64,000 nt of DNA from Schistocephalus solidus (Eukaryota > Platyhelminthes > Cestoda > Diphyllobothriidea > Diphyllobothriidae): positions 62,001 through 126,000 of the forward strand of contig WEDG01002568.1 of the NCBI GenBank assembly GCA_017591395.1, read 5' to 3'. A program made the translations under genes and the position numbers. Under the pieces are notes generated by a model. It was not told the origin of the DNA. It saw only the letters and a program-made list of their open reading frames with translations, and made no database searches. Below, one piece after another: positions 45,801 through 53,289 of the stretch. Every line of letters starts with the position of its first letter. Position 1 is the stretch's first letter.

Positions 45801-48187
45801 GGCATTAATTTATAGGTAAATATGAAATGCTTGTATGATATATTAGACAGACCGCAAATCTCCATGTCTCACTAATAGTAGTCACATGATGTACTGTAGT
45901 TTAATCTGCCTTTTAACGCCCACTACTCTTGTGTCCCACTCAGCAACGCTGTTAGTGCTTCCTGCATTGGCTGAAAAACAGTTTATTAAGTTTCATTATG
46001 TGCGCTGAACCGAGCACCCGATCAAGGAGATTAAACAACAGTCACCAATGGTATAAACGGGATTCACGCATGCCTGGATTCAGTTTGAAACCTCGACCTT
46101 CAACGGATGAGCGTAAAGATTTCTCAGTACTTTCAAAGTATTCCATTACAATATCTTTCTTTTAAAAATGTGAATCTCTAGTCAAGTATATGGCCAAATC
46201 CAAAAAAAACAGATTATGTGCACAGCTTTTATAGACCTACTACATTTATTTTATTGAAAATAATGCATACATACAAATGGGAGAATTATGGGATTATTAA
46301 AACACTTGTAACGCACTTGAACAAGGTTACCGTTGATTGTCCTGCAAAACCTTTTCTCAAACTGAAATTTACCTATAACTTTATAAAAGTGACAATTTCT
46401 CCGAAAAATGGGTGTATCCATAATTTAAATCGGATAGAAAAGGGCACGTTCCTTTTTTAACGCAACAGTGACAAACTAAAATTCGGTATTACTTTCCTTT
46501 GCCTCATTTCTCTTCATTCAATAGGGTCAAGAGGTTTTTTGGAGATTCTAGTCGAAATCGATAAGTTGCGATAATATTTGAGCTCTCTTTGGGATGTATA
46601 GCCTCAGCTCTGCCTATAGTAAAGGTTTACGTATGTTTTTACCTTCCATAGGCTAACCGAAGGGTCTTTACCATTTAAAACATCTTACCTTCTTTAGTTC
46701 AAAACATTCTCCCGAATTGCCATATTAGCAGTTACCTAAAAACATATTACTTTATCTCCTTAAGTAAAAAAAGTTACAAAAACTTCAATGAAAAAATTAC
46801 CACCGTGTGAATTTACTTCCCTTACACTCCGCTAGAAAATTATTTAAAATAAATATACATTCGAATAAATACCTGTGAAACAGAAATGTTCTTTCAAATA
46901 TGTACTTCGATCAAATATTCTAAACTTCTCACAATCTTGCCAACTTCAACATTTTCTTTGTTCTTGATTGTACATTGCTGTGTTCAGCAAATCGCAGCAG
47001 TTTGGTTGTGCATCCAACAGATAAATGTATCCGAGGAAGCGATAGGTATTAACAATTACTCCCAATAATCTGTTTTATTCATCCTTGCATATATTTTGAA
47101 ATGCGGCAGTTTGGTGTCAAATCCAACATCTGTCAACCTGTTTTAAATGTATGTGTCCTTATTTCTGATGAAATAGTTTGAAATACAATAATCTCGCGCC
47201 AGTTGGTGGTTTGCTTCTCACGGACTTGACCCTTCACGGGTTTTTGTCGAGGACGTTTTCTGTGGATTTTCTATATTTCGCGGGATTCCATGTTTATATT
47301 ATTTTCTTATGCATATTTCAGTGTGTACAGTACAGTTTTTACAAGCATAGGAAGATTTATAATAAAAGCGAAGAGCCGAGTTTCAGGACGCAGTCTCAAG
47401 GAAGGAGAGACAATCACTGGAGCAAGAGATTTATTAGCCTGAAGTTTCGGATTTTCAAACAAATTTCTCATCAGAAGCAGAGTCAGATATGGGTTTTAAA
47501 GTGCATAGGTTTTGCTGTATTTATAGGATGTAGTTGCTAGGTCACCACATGACTGTCCCTATTACAGCTCCAAAATGCATCCTCTGAAAGGCAATTGAAT
47601 ATCGCAAAATCTGGCCAGCTAGACTGTTATCGCATTAAGAGCAACTGTTTGCGATGCATTCGGAGCTGCCAATTTGGACAGGCATGTAGTGGCCTAGCAA
47701 CTATATCCTATAAATTATGCAAGAACTGGACAATCCAATAACCATATCTGGCTCTATGTCTCATGACTGCTTCAACTCAGAATCTGAAATGCTAGAGTAA
47801 TTAATCTCTTGCTCCAGCATAAGATGTTTTTATAAGTGTTGGAAAGCTTAATAAGGTTTCTTAGAGTGTGGGAAGGGATTATTGAGCTTTCATATATATA
47901 TACTATGCGGAAATTTGAATTTCGCCGGGGTTTATTATAATCTTAAGTGATAAGTGGAGGTAAGTGGATGGAATGGTATATAGATGAGGTTTTTATAGTG
48001 TTCATAAGTGGTTTAAAACCCACCAATTGACTTAGTTACTGAATGGATCTATGTTTAAGGCTTACCCATAATCATCCGGGAATGCAAAAGCTGGCGGATT
48101 AGATTGATCCCCAAAAACCACACCCTCAGCAGCGAAGAGGATGTTCACGAAAACTGCCGCCAACGAAACACCAGTGCAAGGTTTCAT
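27586..48187 (-). CDS. Secreted EMI + four-FAS1 matrix protein (TGFBI/periostin-like)
   Basis: Fourteen exons on the minus strand chain into a protein of about 784 residues: signal peptide, a cysteine-rich EMI-like module, then four FAS1 domains. Each FAS1 domain is recognised by its early TIFAP-type block (TIFAPLPA, MYTVTAPPA, YAVIAPENSAF, LFLVTENDGW). Domains 1, 2 and 4 also show the closing hydrophobic block (SGLIHIIRR, GNGVLHMLD, DGIVWVLDRVL). This order is that of beta-ig-h3 (TGFBI) and periostin, extracellular matrix and adhesion proteins; the role in a flatworm is inferred. Phases agree at all junctions except 34240/30488 (one base missing), and the exon at 34785-35029 needs a one-base correction at 34881-34882. 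Intronic content includes a Sec24 fragment, a Penelope-like fragment, MITEs and microsatellites. Calcium or adhesion motifs such as RGD were not seen. Confidence 0.8.
28193..28363 (-). CDS. FAS1 gene exon 13 (FAS1-4 middle)
   Basis: 57 codons, phase 0 at both ends, acceptor AAATTTTTAAG, donor ATGG|GTACGA. Encodes YTLLNHVPLYLWGGDIGYFD, the conserved NHV segment, and onwards to GLPTEEW. Confidence 0.8.
28821..29007 (-). CDS. FAS1 gene exon 12 (FAS1-4 start)
   Basis: Acceptor TTCCCTTTTACACAG, donor AAAAG|GTGTGA, phases 2 to 0. Encodes HAANIMKVADAEN ... NLFLVTENDGWLDPR, the first block of FAS1-4, then SPERAEK. Confidence 0.8.
29690..29800 (+). repeat. Possible tRNA-derived SINE fragment (intronic)
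   Basis: CGTTCGAGCCTCAGC at 29769-29783 resembles a pol III B box; the A-box candidate upstream is weak. Low confidence. Confidence 0.2.
30052..30166 (-). CDS. FAS1 gene exon 11 (FAS1-3 end / FAS1-4 start)
   Basis: Acceptor ACTCCACAG, donor CTATC|GTAAGT, phases 1 to 2. Encodes TNFDSIPLKGSSIF ... EKNVSEVVNSAPEL. The usual closing motif of FAS1-3 is shortened or diverged here. Confidence 0.7.
30268..30488 (-). CDS. FAS1 gene exon 10 (FAS1-3 middle)
   Basis: Acceptor TTGCTTCTGACAG; encodes VEKYPQFKKEYERY ... VARYHIIKHDGNLKN, the region around the conserved His of FAS1 domains. Phase from exon 9 is off by one base, either a lost base (an A5 run lies at 30479-30483) or an unseen microexon. Donor GCAA|GTTTTT fits the phase of exon 11. 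Confidence 0.7.
30665..30725 (+). repeat. (GAT)n-like imperfect microsatellite
   Basis: GATGATGAGGATGATGATCA and similar units, in the intron between FAS1 exons 9 and 10. Confidence 0.8.
32095..32471 (+). mobile_element. MITE with 42-bp TIRs and telomere-like core, copy D
   Basis: The ends are inverted repeats of about 42 bp with some mismatches: the left begins ATGCCTTGTATGGCCGCCTG and the right, on the minus strand, ATGCCTTGTATGGCCAAGTA; both continue AACAGGATACGGAAA. Between them lie about 200 bp of degenerate CCCTAA/CTAACC units without a reading frame. No target-site duplication was clear. The family's transposase is unknown. It lies in the intron between FAS1 exons 9 and 10. Confidence 0.75.
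33040..33350 (+). pseudogene. Penelope-like element GIY-YIG endonuclease fragment
   Basis: The plus strand reads FTCSCWAGYIG near 33055-33087, then a stop, then KTRRL and, in frame across another stop, LKQGMENSI, HLVDSGHRIDVNHSF and RILVAVEAVATRL to about 33315. A cysteine-flanked YIG block, then an H...GH.ID block and a Glu-containing EA.A block, are the C-terminal GIY-YIG nuclease of Penelope-like retroelements. The stops mean it is decayed. It is antisense within the intron between FAS1 exons 9 and 10. Confidence 0.6.
34240..34389 (-). CDS. FAS1 gene exon 9 (FAS1-3 start)
   Basis: Acceptor TTAATTTTTTAG, donor GATT|GTAAGTC, phases 1 to 1. Encodes LTLKDFIDRPECAKA ... YAVIAPENSAFD, helix 1 and the first conserved block of FAS1-3. 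Confidence 0.8.
34785..35029 (-). CDS. FAS1 gene exon 8 (FAS1-2 end; apparent 1-base frameshift)
   Basis: Begins IAASHVSKGKK after acceptor AAAATTCAG (phase 0) and ends GNGVLHMLDSPVPPSS at donor TCGA|GTAAGT (phase 1). The first part (to VHKIK) and the last part (from DVCGNT) are in frames that differ by one extra base at AAAGGATG, 34881-34882. With one G removed both the domain and the exon phases become regular. Confidence 0.75.
35455..35605 (+). repeat. (GAT/GAC)n imperfect microsatellite
   Basis: A long run of GATGATGATGATGACGACGA-type units in the intron between FAS1 exons 7 and 8; it creates artificial Met/Ile/Val-rich frames on both strands. Confidence 0.85.
35846..36067 (-). CDS. FAS1 gene exon 7 (FAS1-2 start)
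   Basis: 74 codons, phase 0 at both ends, with a pyrimidine-rich acceptor TTTCTTTCTCCCGCAAG and donor CAG|GTAACT. Encodes PLTPRLGLGNLDKT, the inter-domain link, and STMYTVTAPPARSWREM, the first conserved block of FAS1-2. Confidence 0.8.
36661..36738 (-). CDS. FAS1 gene exon 6 (FAS1-1 end)
   Basis: 78 bp, 26 codons, phase 0 at both ends; acceptor TTCTTTTTTTAG, donor CGG|GTAAGT. Encodes TVSVECTELSQADI ... SGLIHIIRR, the last strand and closing motif of a FAS1 domain. Confidence 0.85.
37954..38113 (-). CDS. FAS1 gene exon 5 (FAS1-1 middle)
   Basis: Encodes the central part of FAS1-1 (VYQDFLNTYKTR ... YRMFYAGSIR). Donor CGC|GTAAGTG is strong and in phase 0. The acceptor (GGTTGAG) was chosen because it restores phase; a nearby CCAG at 38104-38107 would not. 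Confidence 0.65.
38200..38899 (+). pseudogene. SEC24: Sec24 exon-like fragment (zinc finger and start of trunk)
   Basis: An open, stop-free segment encodes a block unmistakably of Sec24, the COPII coat subunit that selects cargo at ER exit sites. It contains PELMRCTL, RLPLGLVIHPF, the zinc finger VRCRSCRTYINPF ... WRCPVCMLANTIP, and the trunk start FIAPSEYMLRPPQAATYVF. It begins at an acceptor-like GTAGTCACAG (to 38199) and ends at a donor-like CGTCAG|GTGG (38899/38900), after which the frame leaves the family and stops at 38941-38943. No preceding or following Sec24 exons (rest of trunk, helical, gelsolin-like domains) were found. It sits antisense in the intron between FAS1 exons 4 and 5, only 86 bp from exon 5. 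Either a duplicated orphan exon or a piece of a nested gene whose other exons were missed; labelled pseudogene because isolated. Confidence 0.8.
39443..39599 (-). CDS. FAS1 gene exon 4 (FAS1-1 start)
   Basis: Encodes FKIFKGFSRMADHV ... PFTIFAPLPADGS, the first helix and first conserved block of a FAS1 domain. Enters in phase 1 from exon 3 and leaves in phase 2 at AGG|GTAAGA. Confidence 0.8.
41522..41649 (-). CDS. FAS1 gene exon 3 (EMI-like module, part 2)
   Basis: Encodes EFSYNCCSGFEKS, the YxCCxGF signature that closes an EMI domain in TGFBI/periostin, then STPCGKMIPQFEDC. Acceptor CGCTCAAG; donor GG|GTACGT, leaving phase 1. Confidence 0.7.
43360..43600 (-). repeat. Telomere-like MITE relic, copy E
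   Basis: GGTTTGGGGTTAGGGTTAAT and related units at 43400-43510; the flank CCCCCTGTTTACACGCACCT near 43581 resembles the right terminal repeat of the MITE at 32095-32471. Lies in the intron between FAS1 exons 2 and 3. Confidence 0.4.
44709..44801 (-). CDS. FAS1 gene exon 2 (EMI-like module, part 1)
   Basis: 93 bp, phase 2 at both ends, bounded by acceptor CATTTAG and donor GTT|GTGAGT. It encodes YHYCASWKLPDGTLLYSGCD then TIERCGQKL: spaced cysteines and a Trp as at the start of EMI domains. It fits between exons 1 and 3 without changing frame. Confidence 0.7.
45080..47400. other. First intron of the FAS1 gene, part
   Basis: AT-rich intronic sequence without recognised features; open frames such as 46218-46460 have no supporting signals. 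Confidence 0.4.
47417..47827. repeat. Long fold-back (imperfect palindrome), about 190-bp arms
   Basis: 47417-47605 and the reverse complement of 47635-47827 align along their length. Outer ends share TGGAGCAAGAGATT; inner parts share TTATAGGATRTAGTTGCTAG and the GCTCC...AATGCATC block. The spacer is about 30 bp. It could be a fold-back transposon or two oppositely oriented copies of one short repeat. It lies in the first intron of the FAS1 gene. Confidence 0.75.
48066..48187 (-). CDS. FAS1 gene exon 1 (signal peptide)
   Basis: ATG at 48187 starts MKPCTGVSLAAVFVNILF, a positively charged start and hydrophobic core typical of a signal peptide, followed by a hydrophilic stretch ending PDDYG. 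A donor GG|GTAAGC ends the exon in phase 2. An in-frame Met further upstream (48265) would bury the signal sequence, so 48187 is preferred. Confidence 0.7.
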
Positions 48188-48710
48188 CTGTTCGGTAGGT
48201 ATCAGTTTGGAAAGCCGTCCTGGCTCCCTCCGGGTACGGTCGCGTGGTAAAACTGCTGGTGACAACCTCTGCCCTCCGACTTAATGCAGCACACGCAGGT
48301 ATAAACAGTGAACACGATGCTGCCAACTACGTGCGTTTTATTCATTAGCCGCCTTTTATCTATGGACCCGCCAAGTGCTTAGTTGAGAACTGGTTTATAT
48401 GTAGGACCTCGGCCAATTGTTTACGAAGCAGATGAACGAAGATTGCCAAAATGTTTTCTGCCGATGGGTAAAATCAAGGGGTTTGCGTTGCGTCTTTGTT
48501 CACAATGGAGACACGTGTATCTGTACTGGCGATAGTGCAGGGTTTTCCTGATGCCCGATGGATTTTACCTGATTTACGGCGTAGTCGCCATTTGGTTGAT
48601 ACCAGGACATTTTGCTCTCAAACTTGGTGGCAAATTAAACAGGCTGAAAATGGAGAAAATTCTTATTGACTGATAAGAATATATAGAAGGAAATTGAAAA
48701 TGGAAGATTT

Positions 48711-48925
48711 TTAAGGTAAGCACATTCTTTCATAAGTTGCATGATCTGACTTTGTCGGCTTCAGTAAAAGAATTTTGAATTTGACAGCGACTTGCATGGA
48801 CCAGCGCGTTTTCATTATTTTAGGCAGTTTAGTTAAACCGTTGTGGAAATCATTTCGTCTGCAGTCCATCCATTTTCCACTATTTCCTTTCCAGACCGGT
48901 AATGGCGAATATATTTGACTTTTAT
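48711..48925 (-). CDS. Possible exon, unknown gene
   Basis: After an acceptor-like TTTAGGTCCAG the minus strand encodes DKSQIYSPLPVWKGNSGKWM and onwards to a stop at 48711-48713. A segment MQVAVKFKILLLKPTKS resembles MTIQVTTYFLLKEPRFSS at 50570-50622, as if the two were related exons. No family recognised. Confidence 0.3.
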
Positions 48926-50105
48926 CTGGACCTAAACAATACTGCAAGATTTTTGTTTTTTAGCAAGTTCTCTAATATGGACGTATGAGTGGTGGTTTTA
49001 GGATTTTTTTATGACTTGGCTGTCCATACGTCAGTAGTACGCAGATGTTTTCAAGACTTTTGTTCTCCTATACGAGGTGGCAGTCATGGGCAAACGAACT
49101 CCGGTGCTGTTGAGTGCTCACCGGTTGGTTTTTCAACCCTAAAGTTTAAGGCCGCGGTCCTCACCGATCCAAACTATCCAGAGGAAACTACGGGCAGAAA
49201 TGACCATGGAATATGCTCATATAGCTGCTTTGATTGCATAACGCCAATCTTAACTTTGTGTTAATTGTTCAAAGCAGCGCATCACAAATGAAATGCAGAG
49301 ATTTATATTCCATTTTCAAACTTGGAATCAGAACTTTAAACTTTTTTATCAAAAGATGCCAAAAGAAAGATCTATTGCTCGGCAGTTTGTGGCACGTATG
49401 GTTCGTTCGAATAAACTATGAATAAAAGGACATGAATCTCCATTAACAACATCATTCCGTATTAAGCTTATAACTGAAATGGCTACAAGAGTTCGTTAAC
49501 AGCTGAGGCTTCTTTCTAGCTCTAACAGAGCTAACAGGAGCAAACTGATATTGATTAAGAGTGTGTATTCAACTCCGAACGTTGCCCATTTTATATACCA
49601 AAATGCTTAAGCTTACTTCGTAAACATAACACGTCTGGTTATCATATTTTAGCAACCAAGCACTCACTTTACAAATTCCGAGGTCAGCCATTATACTCCT
49701 TTCTCTCAGGAAACCATCTCCTGCATGCATATGCTCTTTACTTAACAAAATAGGCCTTAAAATTGCTCCATTCGATAGCTTACAGATGCTCTAAATGTGA
49801 ACCACGATCAGCCAATTTATATATTCAGTTTCAATGCCTAAACTAAGACATACTAAGCTTACGTTATTATGGTAAAATTTCAAAGTGCTTTGACTCGATT
49901 CGGAAGATGGAAACTAACTGAAGTGCATGTATGTGTCTTTGCTGAATTGCAATGGTAAATTTTTTGGTCACCTAAAATTTTACTAATTTTCCGAATAATG
50001 ACAGGCAGTTATATACACACATATTTGGATAAGTCAAAAGCAAAAGTCATAAGTAGGACACCGTGATGGGGCGAAGGTGAAGAAAAGGTACTACAGATGA
50101 CTCAT

Positions 50106-50400
50106 ATGGCCCCCTAAACAACACCTTAACAACGGAACCGCCCGCAATACAGGCGCCTTTGTGCCCGATTCCAGGGAAACTAGAGTTAGGTTTATAATAA
50201 AACTGGGGTTTCAGGTTAGGAGTAAGTTTTGGTTAATGTTAGGGTTATTGTTACACTTAGCGTTAGTGATCTGGGTAGGTGAGGGATAAGATTATAACCA
50301 TGCTTTAGGCTTAGGGCTATTTCAGGGACAGGACATGGTAATATGTACCCTTCGTGCAATTATGTTCGGAGTCACCTTTATTACTTGGGCAGGGCGTCGC
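50106..50400 (+). mobile_element. Telomere-like MITE relic, copy F
   Basis: Left end CATATGGCCCCCTAAACAAC resembles the terminal repeat of the MITE at 32095-32471; core units include GGTTAATGTTAGGGTTATTG; the right part (ACCTTTATTACTTGGGCAGG) is a weak match to the other terminal repeat. It also shares CGATTCCAGGGAAA with the sub-terminal part of copy A. Confidence 0.5.
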
Positions 50401-50489
50401 TGTTCCATTGTCCTCTTTAGGGAGTCATATAATTAACCCTTAGAGAAAAGCTGTTGTTTGAGAGTCGTCGTCTGCTTCTGTGCAAACCT

Positions 50490-50640
50490 CTACAACATTC
50501 TGGCAAGAATGATCCTTCAGTATCAAAGAGATATGGTATGCGATGATTTTTTCCATTTCAAGCCGATATGATGAAAATCGAGGCTCTTTTAACAGAAAGT
50601 AAGTTGTAACTTGAATTGTCATCTTGGCTTCGCCAACAAT
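50490..50640 (-). CDS. Possible exon, unknown gene
   Basis: Minus strand, open frame reading GEAKMTIQVTTYFLLKEPRF ... IIAYHISLILKDHSCQNVVE, with a possible donor GAG|GTTTGC near 50490. Resembles part of 48711-48925. Function unknown; exon limits uncertain. Confidence 0.3.
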
Positions 50641-50774
50641 TCGTCAGACAAAATAAATGAGACAGAAAATGAAATTGTATCAGTAGAGCTTTTTGATTTC
50701 ATTTGGAATTCATTACAACAAATATGCGACCGCCTTGCTAAAGAACTGAATAAGAATAACAACTAATTTGACTC

Positions 50775-50826
50775 GCCAGTCTCTGAAGATGGGTAAACGA
50801 AACATCCACCCAAAACGTCAGAAACT
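50775..50826 (+). ncRNA. Hammerhead-ribozyme-like hairpin 1
   Basis: CTGAAGA (50783-50789), stem TGGGT/ACCCA (50790-50794 with 50808-50812), then AAACGTC (50813-50819) followed by AGA, which can pair with the TCT before the core. This is the layout CUGANGA - stem II - GAAAC-GUC of hammerhead ribozymes, with the A-rich core (AAAC) altered, so probably inactive. Confidence 0.4.
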
Positions 50827-51565
50827 TAATTAACATCTCTTGGTGAACGCCTCTTCTTTCTTTGACGTACCACCTAGGAATCGCATTTTCACTACAACTT
50901 ATATCTTCCCGAAGAGCCTCCTCTCCTTCATTATAATAACTTTGAATGCATATATATTCATATAAGAAAATCAAACTGTCACAACTTTGCTCTCTATAAT
51001 TTGCTCAGAAATGAAAGTGGGATCTTGGAGTAAATAAGTCAGAATAAAACATTGAAGTTCGATCCGAAGAATGATATAGATATCTCATTTTCAATTCATT
51101 GCTTCTCTGGTCTTACCGTGTAATATTCAGAAGCTGCTGATGGGAAGTCGGGAGTATACAACTGCTACAGGATTCACCATACTAGCAGCATAATTACAAG
51201 CTAAAAGTCCAGCTACGTGCTATACTGATTTGTGTCACTGCATGATGCAGAAAACGGACTTCGTGCCTGTTAAGATGGAAGGCATTGATTAAAATGAAAA
51301 AATAAGCAAGTGAGCATTTAACATTTTAGGTGGTTAGAAGTCACCTTAACATATTCGTAAGTAATCCGGTATTGACTAATTTATCTGGCTCGCAGAAAAG
51401 TGAATGACTACTACTTAGGTAAATAAATGCTTTATGACTGTAACCTTTCTAAACATCATATATTGTATTAAAGTCAACTAAGTGTTCTTCAAGGACGAGA
51501 ACGGGCAAGATCAATGTCTGTTGGCTATCAAGGTTTTGCTTTCATGTATGAAGAAGCTTGATCCA

Positions 51566-51571
51566 TTTATT
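51566..51571 (-). promoter_or_regulatory. Poly(A) signal AATAAA
   Basis: AATAAA on the minus strand, 33 bases past the stop codon at 51604-51606, supporting a real transcript end there. Confidence 0.55.
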
Positions 51572-51603
51572 CAGAGCACAAACCTGCGGTTTTTATGTTT
51601 AGC

Positions 51604-51739
51604 CTAGGATTCATTTTCGGTAGTAGCAATATAACCACAATCTTCATCGCCGCCATCATAAACGTTCCCCAAGTATGAGTAGAAGGGATCTCCGGCATTG
51701 TTCTGCACATCCATGTAGCGCCAAGGGCACTTTGAAAAT
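51604..51739 (-). CDS. Terminal exon of unidentified gene
   Basis: After an acceptor candidate (CGGCTCAG, or AAAG ten bases later) the minus strand encodes KCPWRYMDVQNNAGDPFYSY then GGDEDCGYIATTENES and a TAG stop, an acidic C-terminus, with a poly(A) signal close behind. No family recognised. Probably the 3' end of the gene whose exons are at 51890-52103 and 56370-56528. Confidence 0.5.
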
Positions 51740-51889
51740 CTGAGCCGATATTTAGCGAATAGTATCAATGATTGTCATTTATCTGTGTCCTGATACTAAC
51801 ATCAGATATCATGTTCACCTTGGGAGAGACCCCAGCTCAAAGGTAAAATAGTTATGCTTTAGGCTCCATTCGAAATTTATTGAATATAT

Positions 51890-52103
51890 AATGAAAAGAG
51901 GACTTGCAGATAGTACTACTCTGTATGCCACCGTGAAGCGGGAAGGCTACAGACAACTGCTCGATGTGCACAACTGGGTCATCAAAGAAGATATTGCATA
52001 TGAAATAATCTTTACTATGAAGCTTATGCAGGTTACGCTCGAGAGATAGCAGAGGAGAATTAGTTTGCATTTTTGCTTTACTCGGAAAATACCATAGGCC
52101 GAA
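51890..52103 (-). CDS. Internal exon of unidentified gene
   Basis: Acceptor TGACCTTTCCGATGCAG, then FGLWYFPSKAKMQTNSPLLS ... DDPVVHIEQLSVAFPLHGG. The donor is uncertain (candidates near 51935-51905), so the 3' limit is approximate. Joins in phase 0 to the first exon at 56370-56528. Confidence 0.4.
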
Positions 52104-52830
52104 CTGCATCGGAAAGGTCAGTACAAAATTTCAAAACCGACATGATGCCCTCCGAAAGTTGATTGTTTTGGCAGATTTATAAATATGTGCTGTCTCTTGG
52201 CTATATGGAGTTAAGACACACAGGGATTTTAATTGATATGTAGACCTTAGGACCTTTGCTCGTGGTTTAACTGTTTTCGTGAAAAAAACACTGATATTAA
52301 GGAAAACCTGTGTTTTTTTCTACGAAAGCACGGATAACACCTAAAATATCCAGATTTCGGATTGCAGCCCAGCAGGGTCCGGAGCTCAGCATTGTGAAAC
52401 AACTTACCACTGCTAGAAGTTGCCATGAAGGGTACAATCGGTATCTATGCATTGAGCATTAGCAAATTATTCGCGAATGATCAATTTGACCATTGCTGGT
52501 GGCCAGCCTAACTTCTGCTGGCAACGCTTATCTGAATGCTCATGACAGCGTGCACTCCATTTTCGATAGAGAAGTACTTTTTTCTTTCATATTTATTAGA
52601 AATAGCGTTTAAATCTCGTGTAAAAATTGAATAAAGAAAAGTTGTCATCCATGAACTATGACAGTCCAAGCCCATTTTCACACTAAATTACAACCGCTTC
52701 CCATATTCATGGAGACGAATTAACTATTTATTTCAGAGAGATGGATAGAAGATCCACGAAATGGTTGTGCCGGTTCAAAACATAACATAGTATCAAAGGT
52801 AAAATAAACGTGCATTGGACGATGTTTATT

Positions 52831-52885
52831 AGATGTCTAACGTTTCAAGTAGTTGTTTCACCTACCCATCTTCAGAGACGTTGAA
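52831..52885 (-). ncRNA. Hammerhead-ribozyme-like hairpin 2
   Basis: On the minus strand: GTCT, CTGAAGA (52875-52869), stem GGGTAG/CTACTT (52867-52862 with 52852-52847), GAAAC then GTT, AGAC. Stem I (GTCT/AGAC), the two conserved core strands and a NUH cleavage triplet (GUU) are all present. Stem III is minimal, as in Penelope-associated hammerheads that act as dimers. Confidence 0.45.
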
Positions 52886-53182
52886 ATGTGGTCCAAGACG
52901 AGGATGACAAGTCAAGGCGGATAAAAGAAGTCTTGGTGCCCACAGACTGCTCGATCAACTGTCACATTGATTTGCGTATTGCCTATCTGGTTTTATGAAG
53001 CTTCTTGACAGGACACAGGCACGGCGTTGGAGATTCGGGGCCAACAATTTGCTCCGTGGCTAACGAGGGTGGGTGTGACACAGGTTGCTGTAAGCTGCAA
53101 GTTCAATGCAGCCCCACAGTCGGTGTCAGCCGGCTACGCACCAGGCAAAGTGCGGAATATAGTAAGAGCTGTGTGCATGACT

Positions 53183-53235
53183 TTCCAGTCTCCGAAGATG
53201 GGTAGATGTATCCGCTACTCGAAACGTCACACATT
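53183..53235 (+). ncRNA. Hammerhead-ribozyme-like hairpin 3
   Basis: CCGAAGA (one change from CTGAAGA, 53192-53198), stem GGGTAG/CTACTC (53200-53205 with 53215-53220), then GAAACGTC. Stem II differs from hairpin 2 only in a base that keeps pairing. Inverted relative to hairpin 2, about 350 bp away. Confidence 0.4.
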
Positions 53236-53289
53236 CAATAAATCCCTTCCGCTGAATGCCCCTGCTTCTTTTTGTATAACACCTGGCAA

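Noticed and set aside
47178..47540. 120-codon plus-strand open frame with a hydrophobic stretch
   Set aside because: Its second half is one arm of the fold-back repeat; no other support.
49050..49260. Plus-strand frame with a CUB-like LTDPNYPEET block
   Set aside because: Only a few residues match, without the flanking cysteines or strands of a CUB domain and without splice sites.
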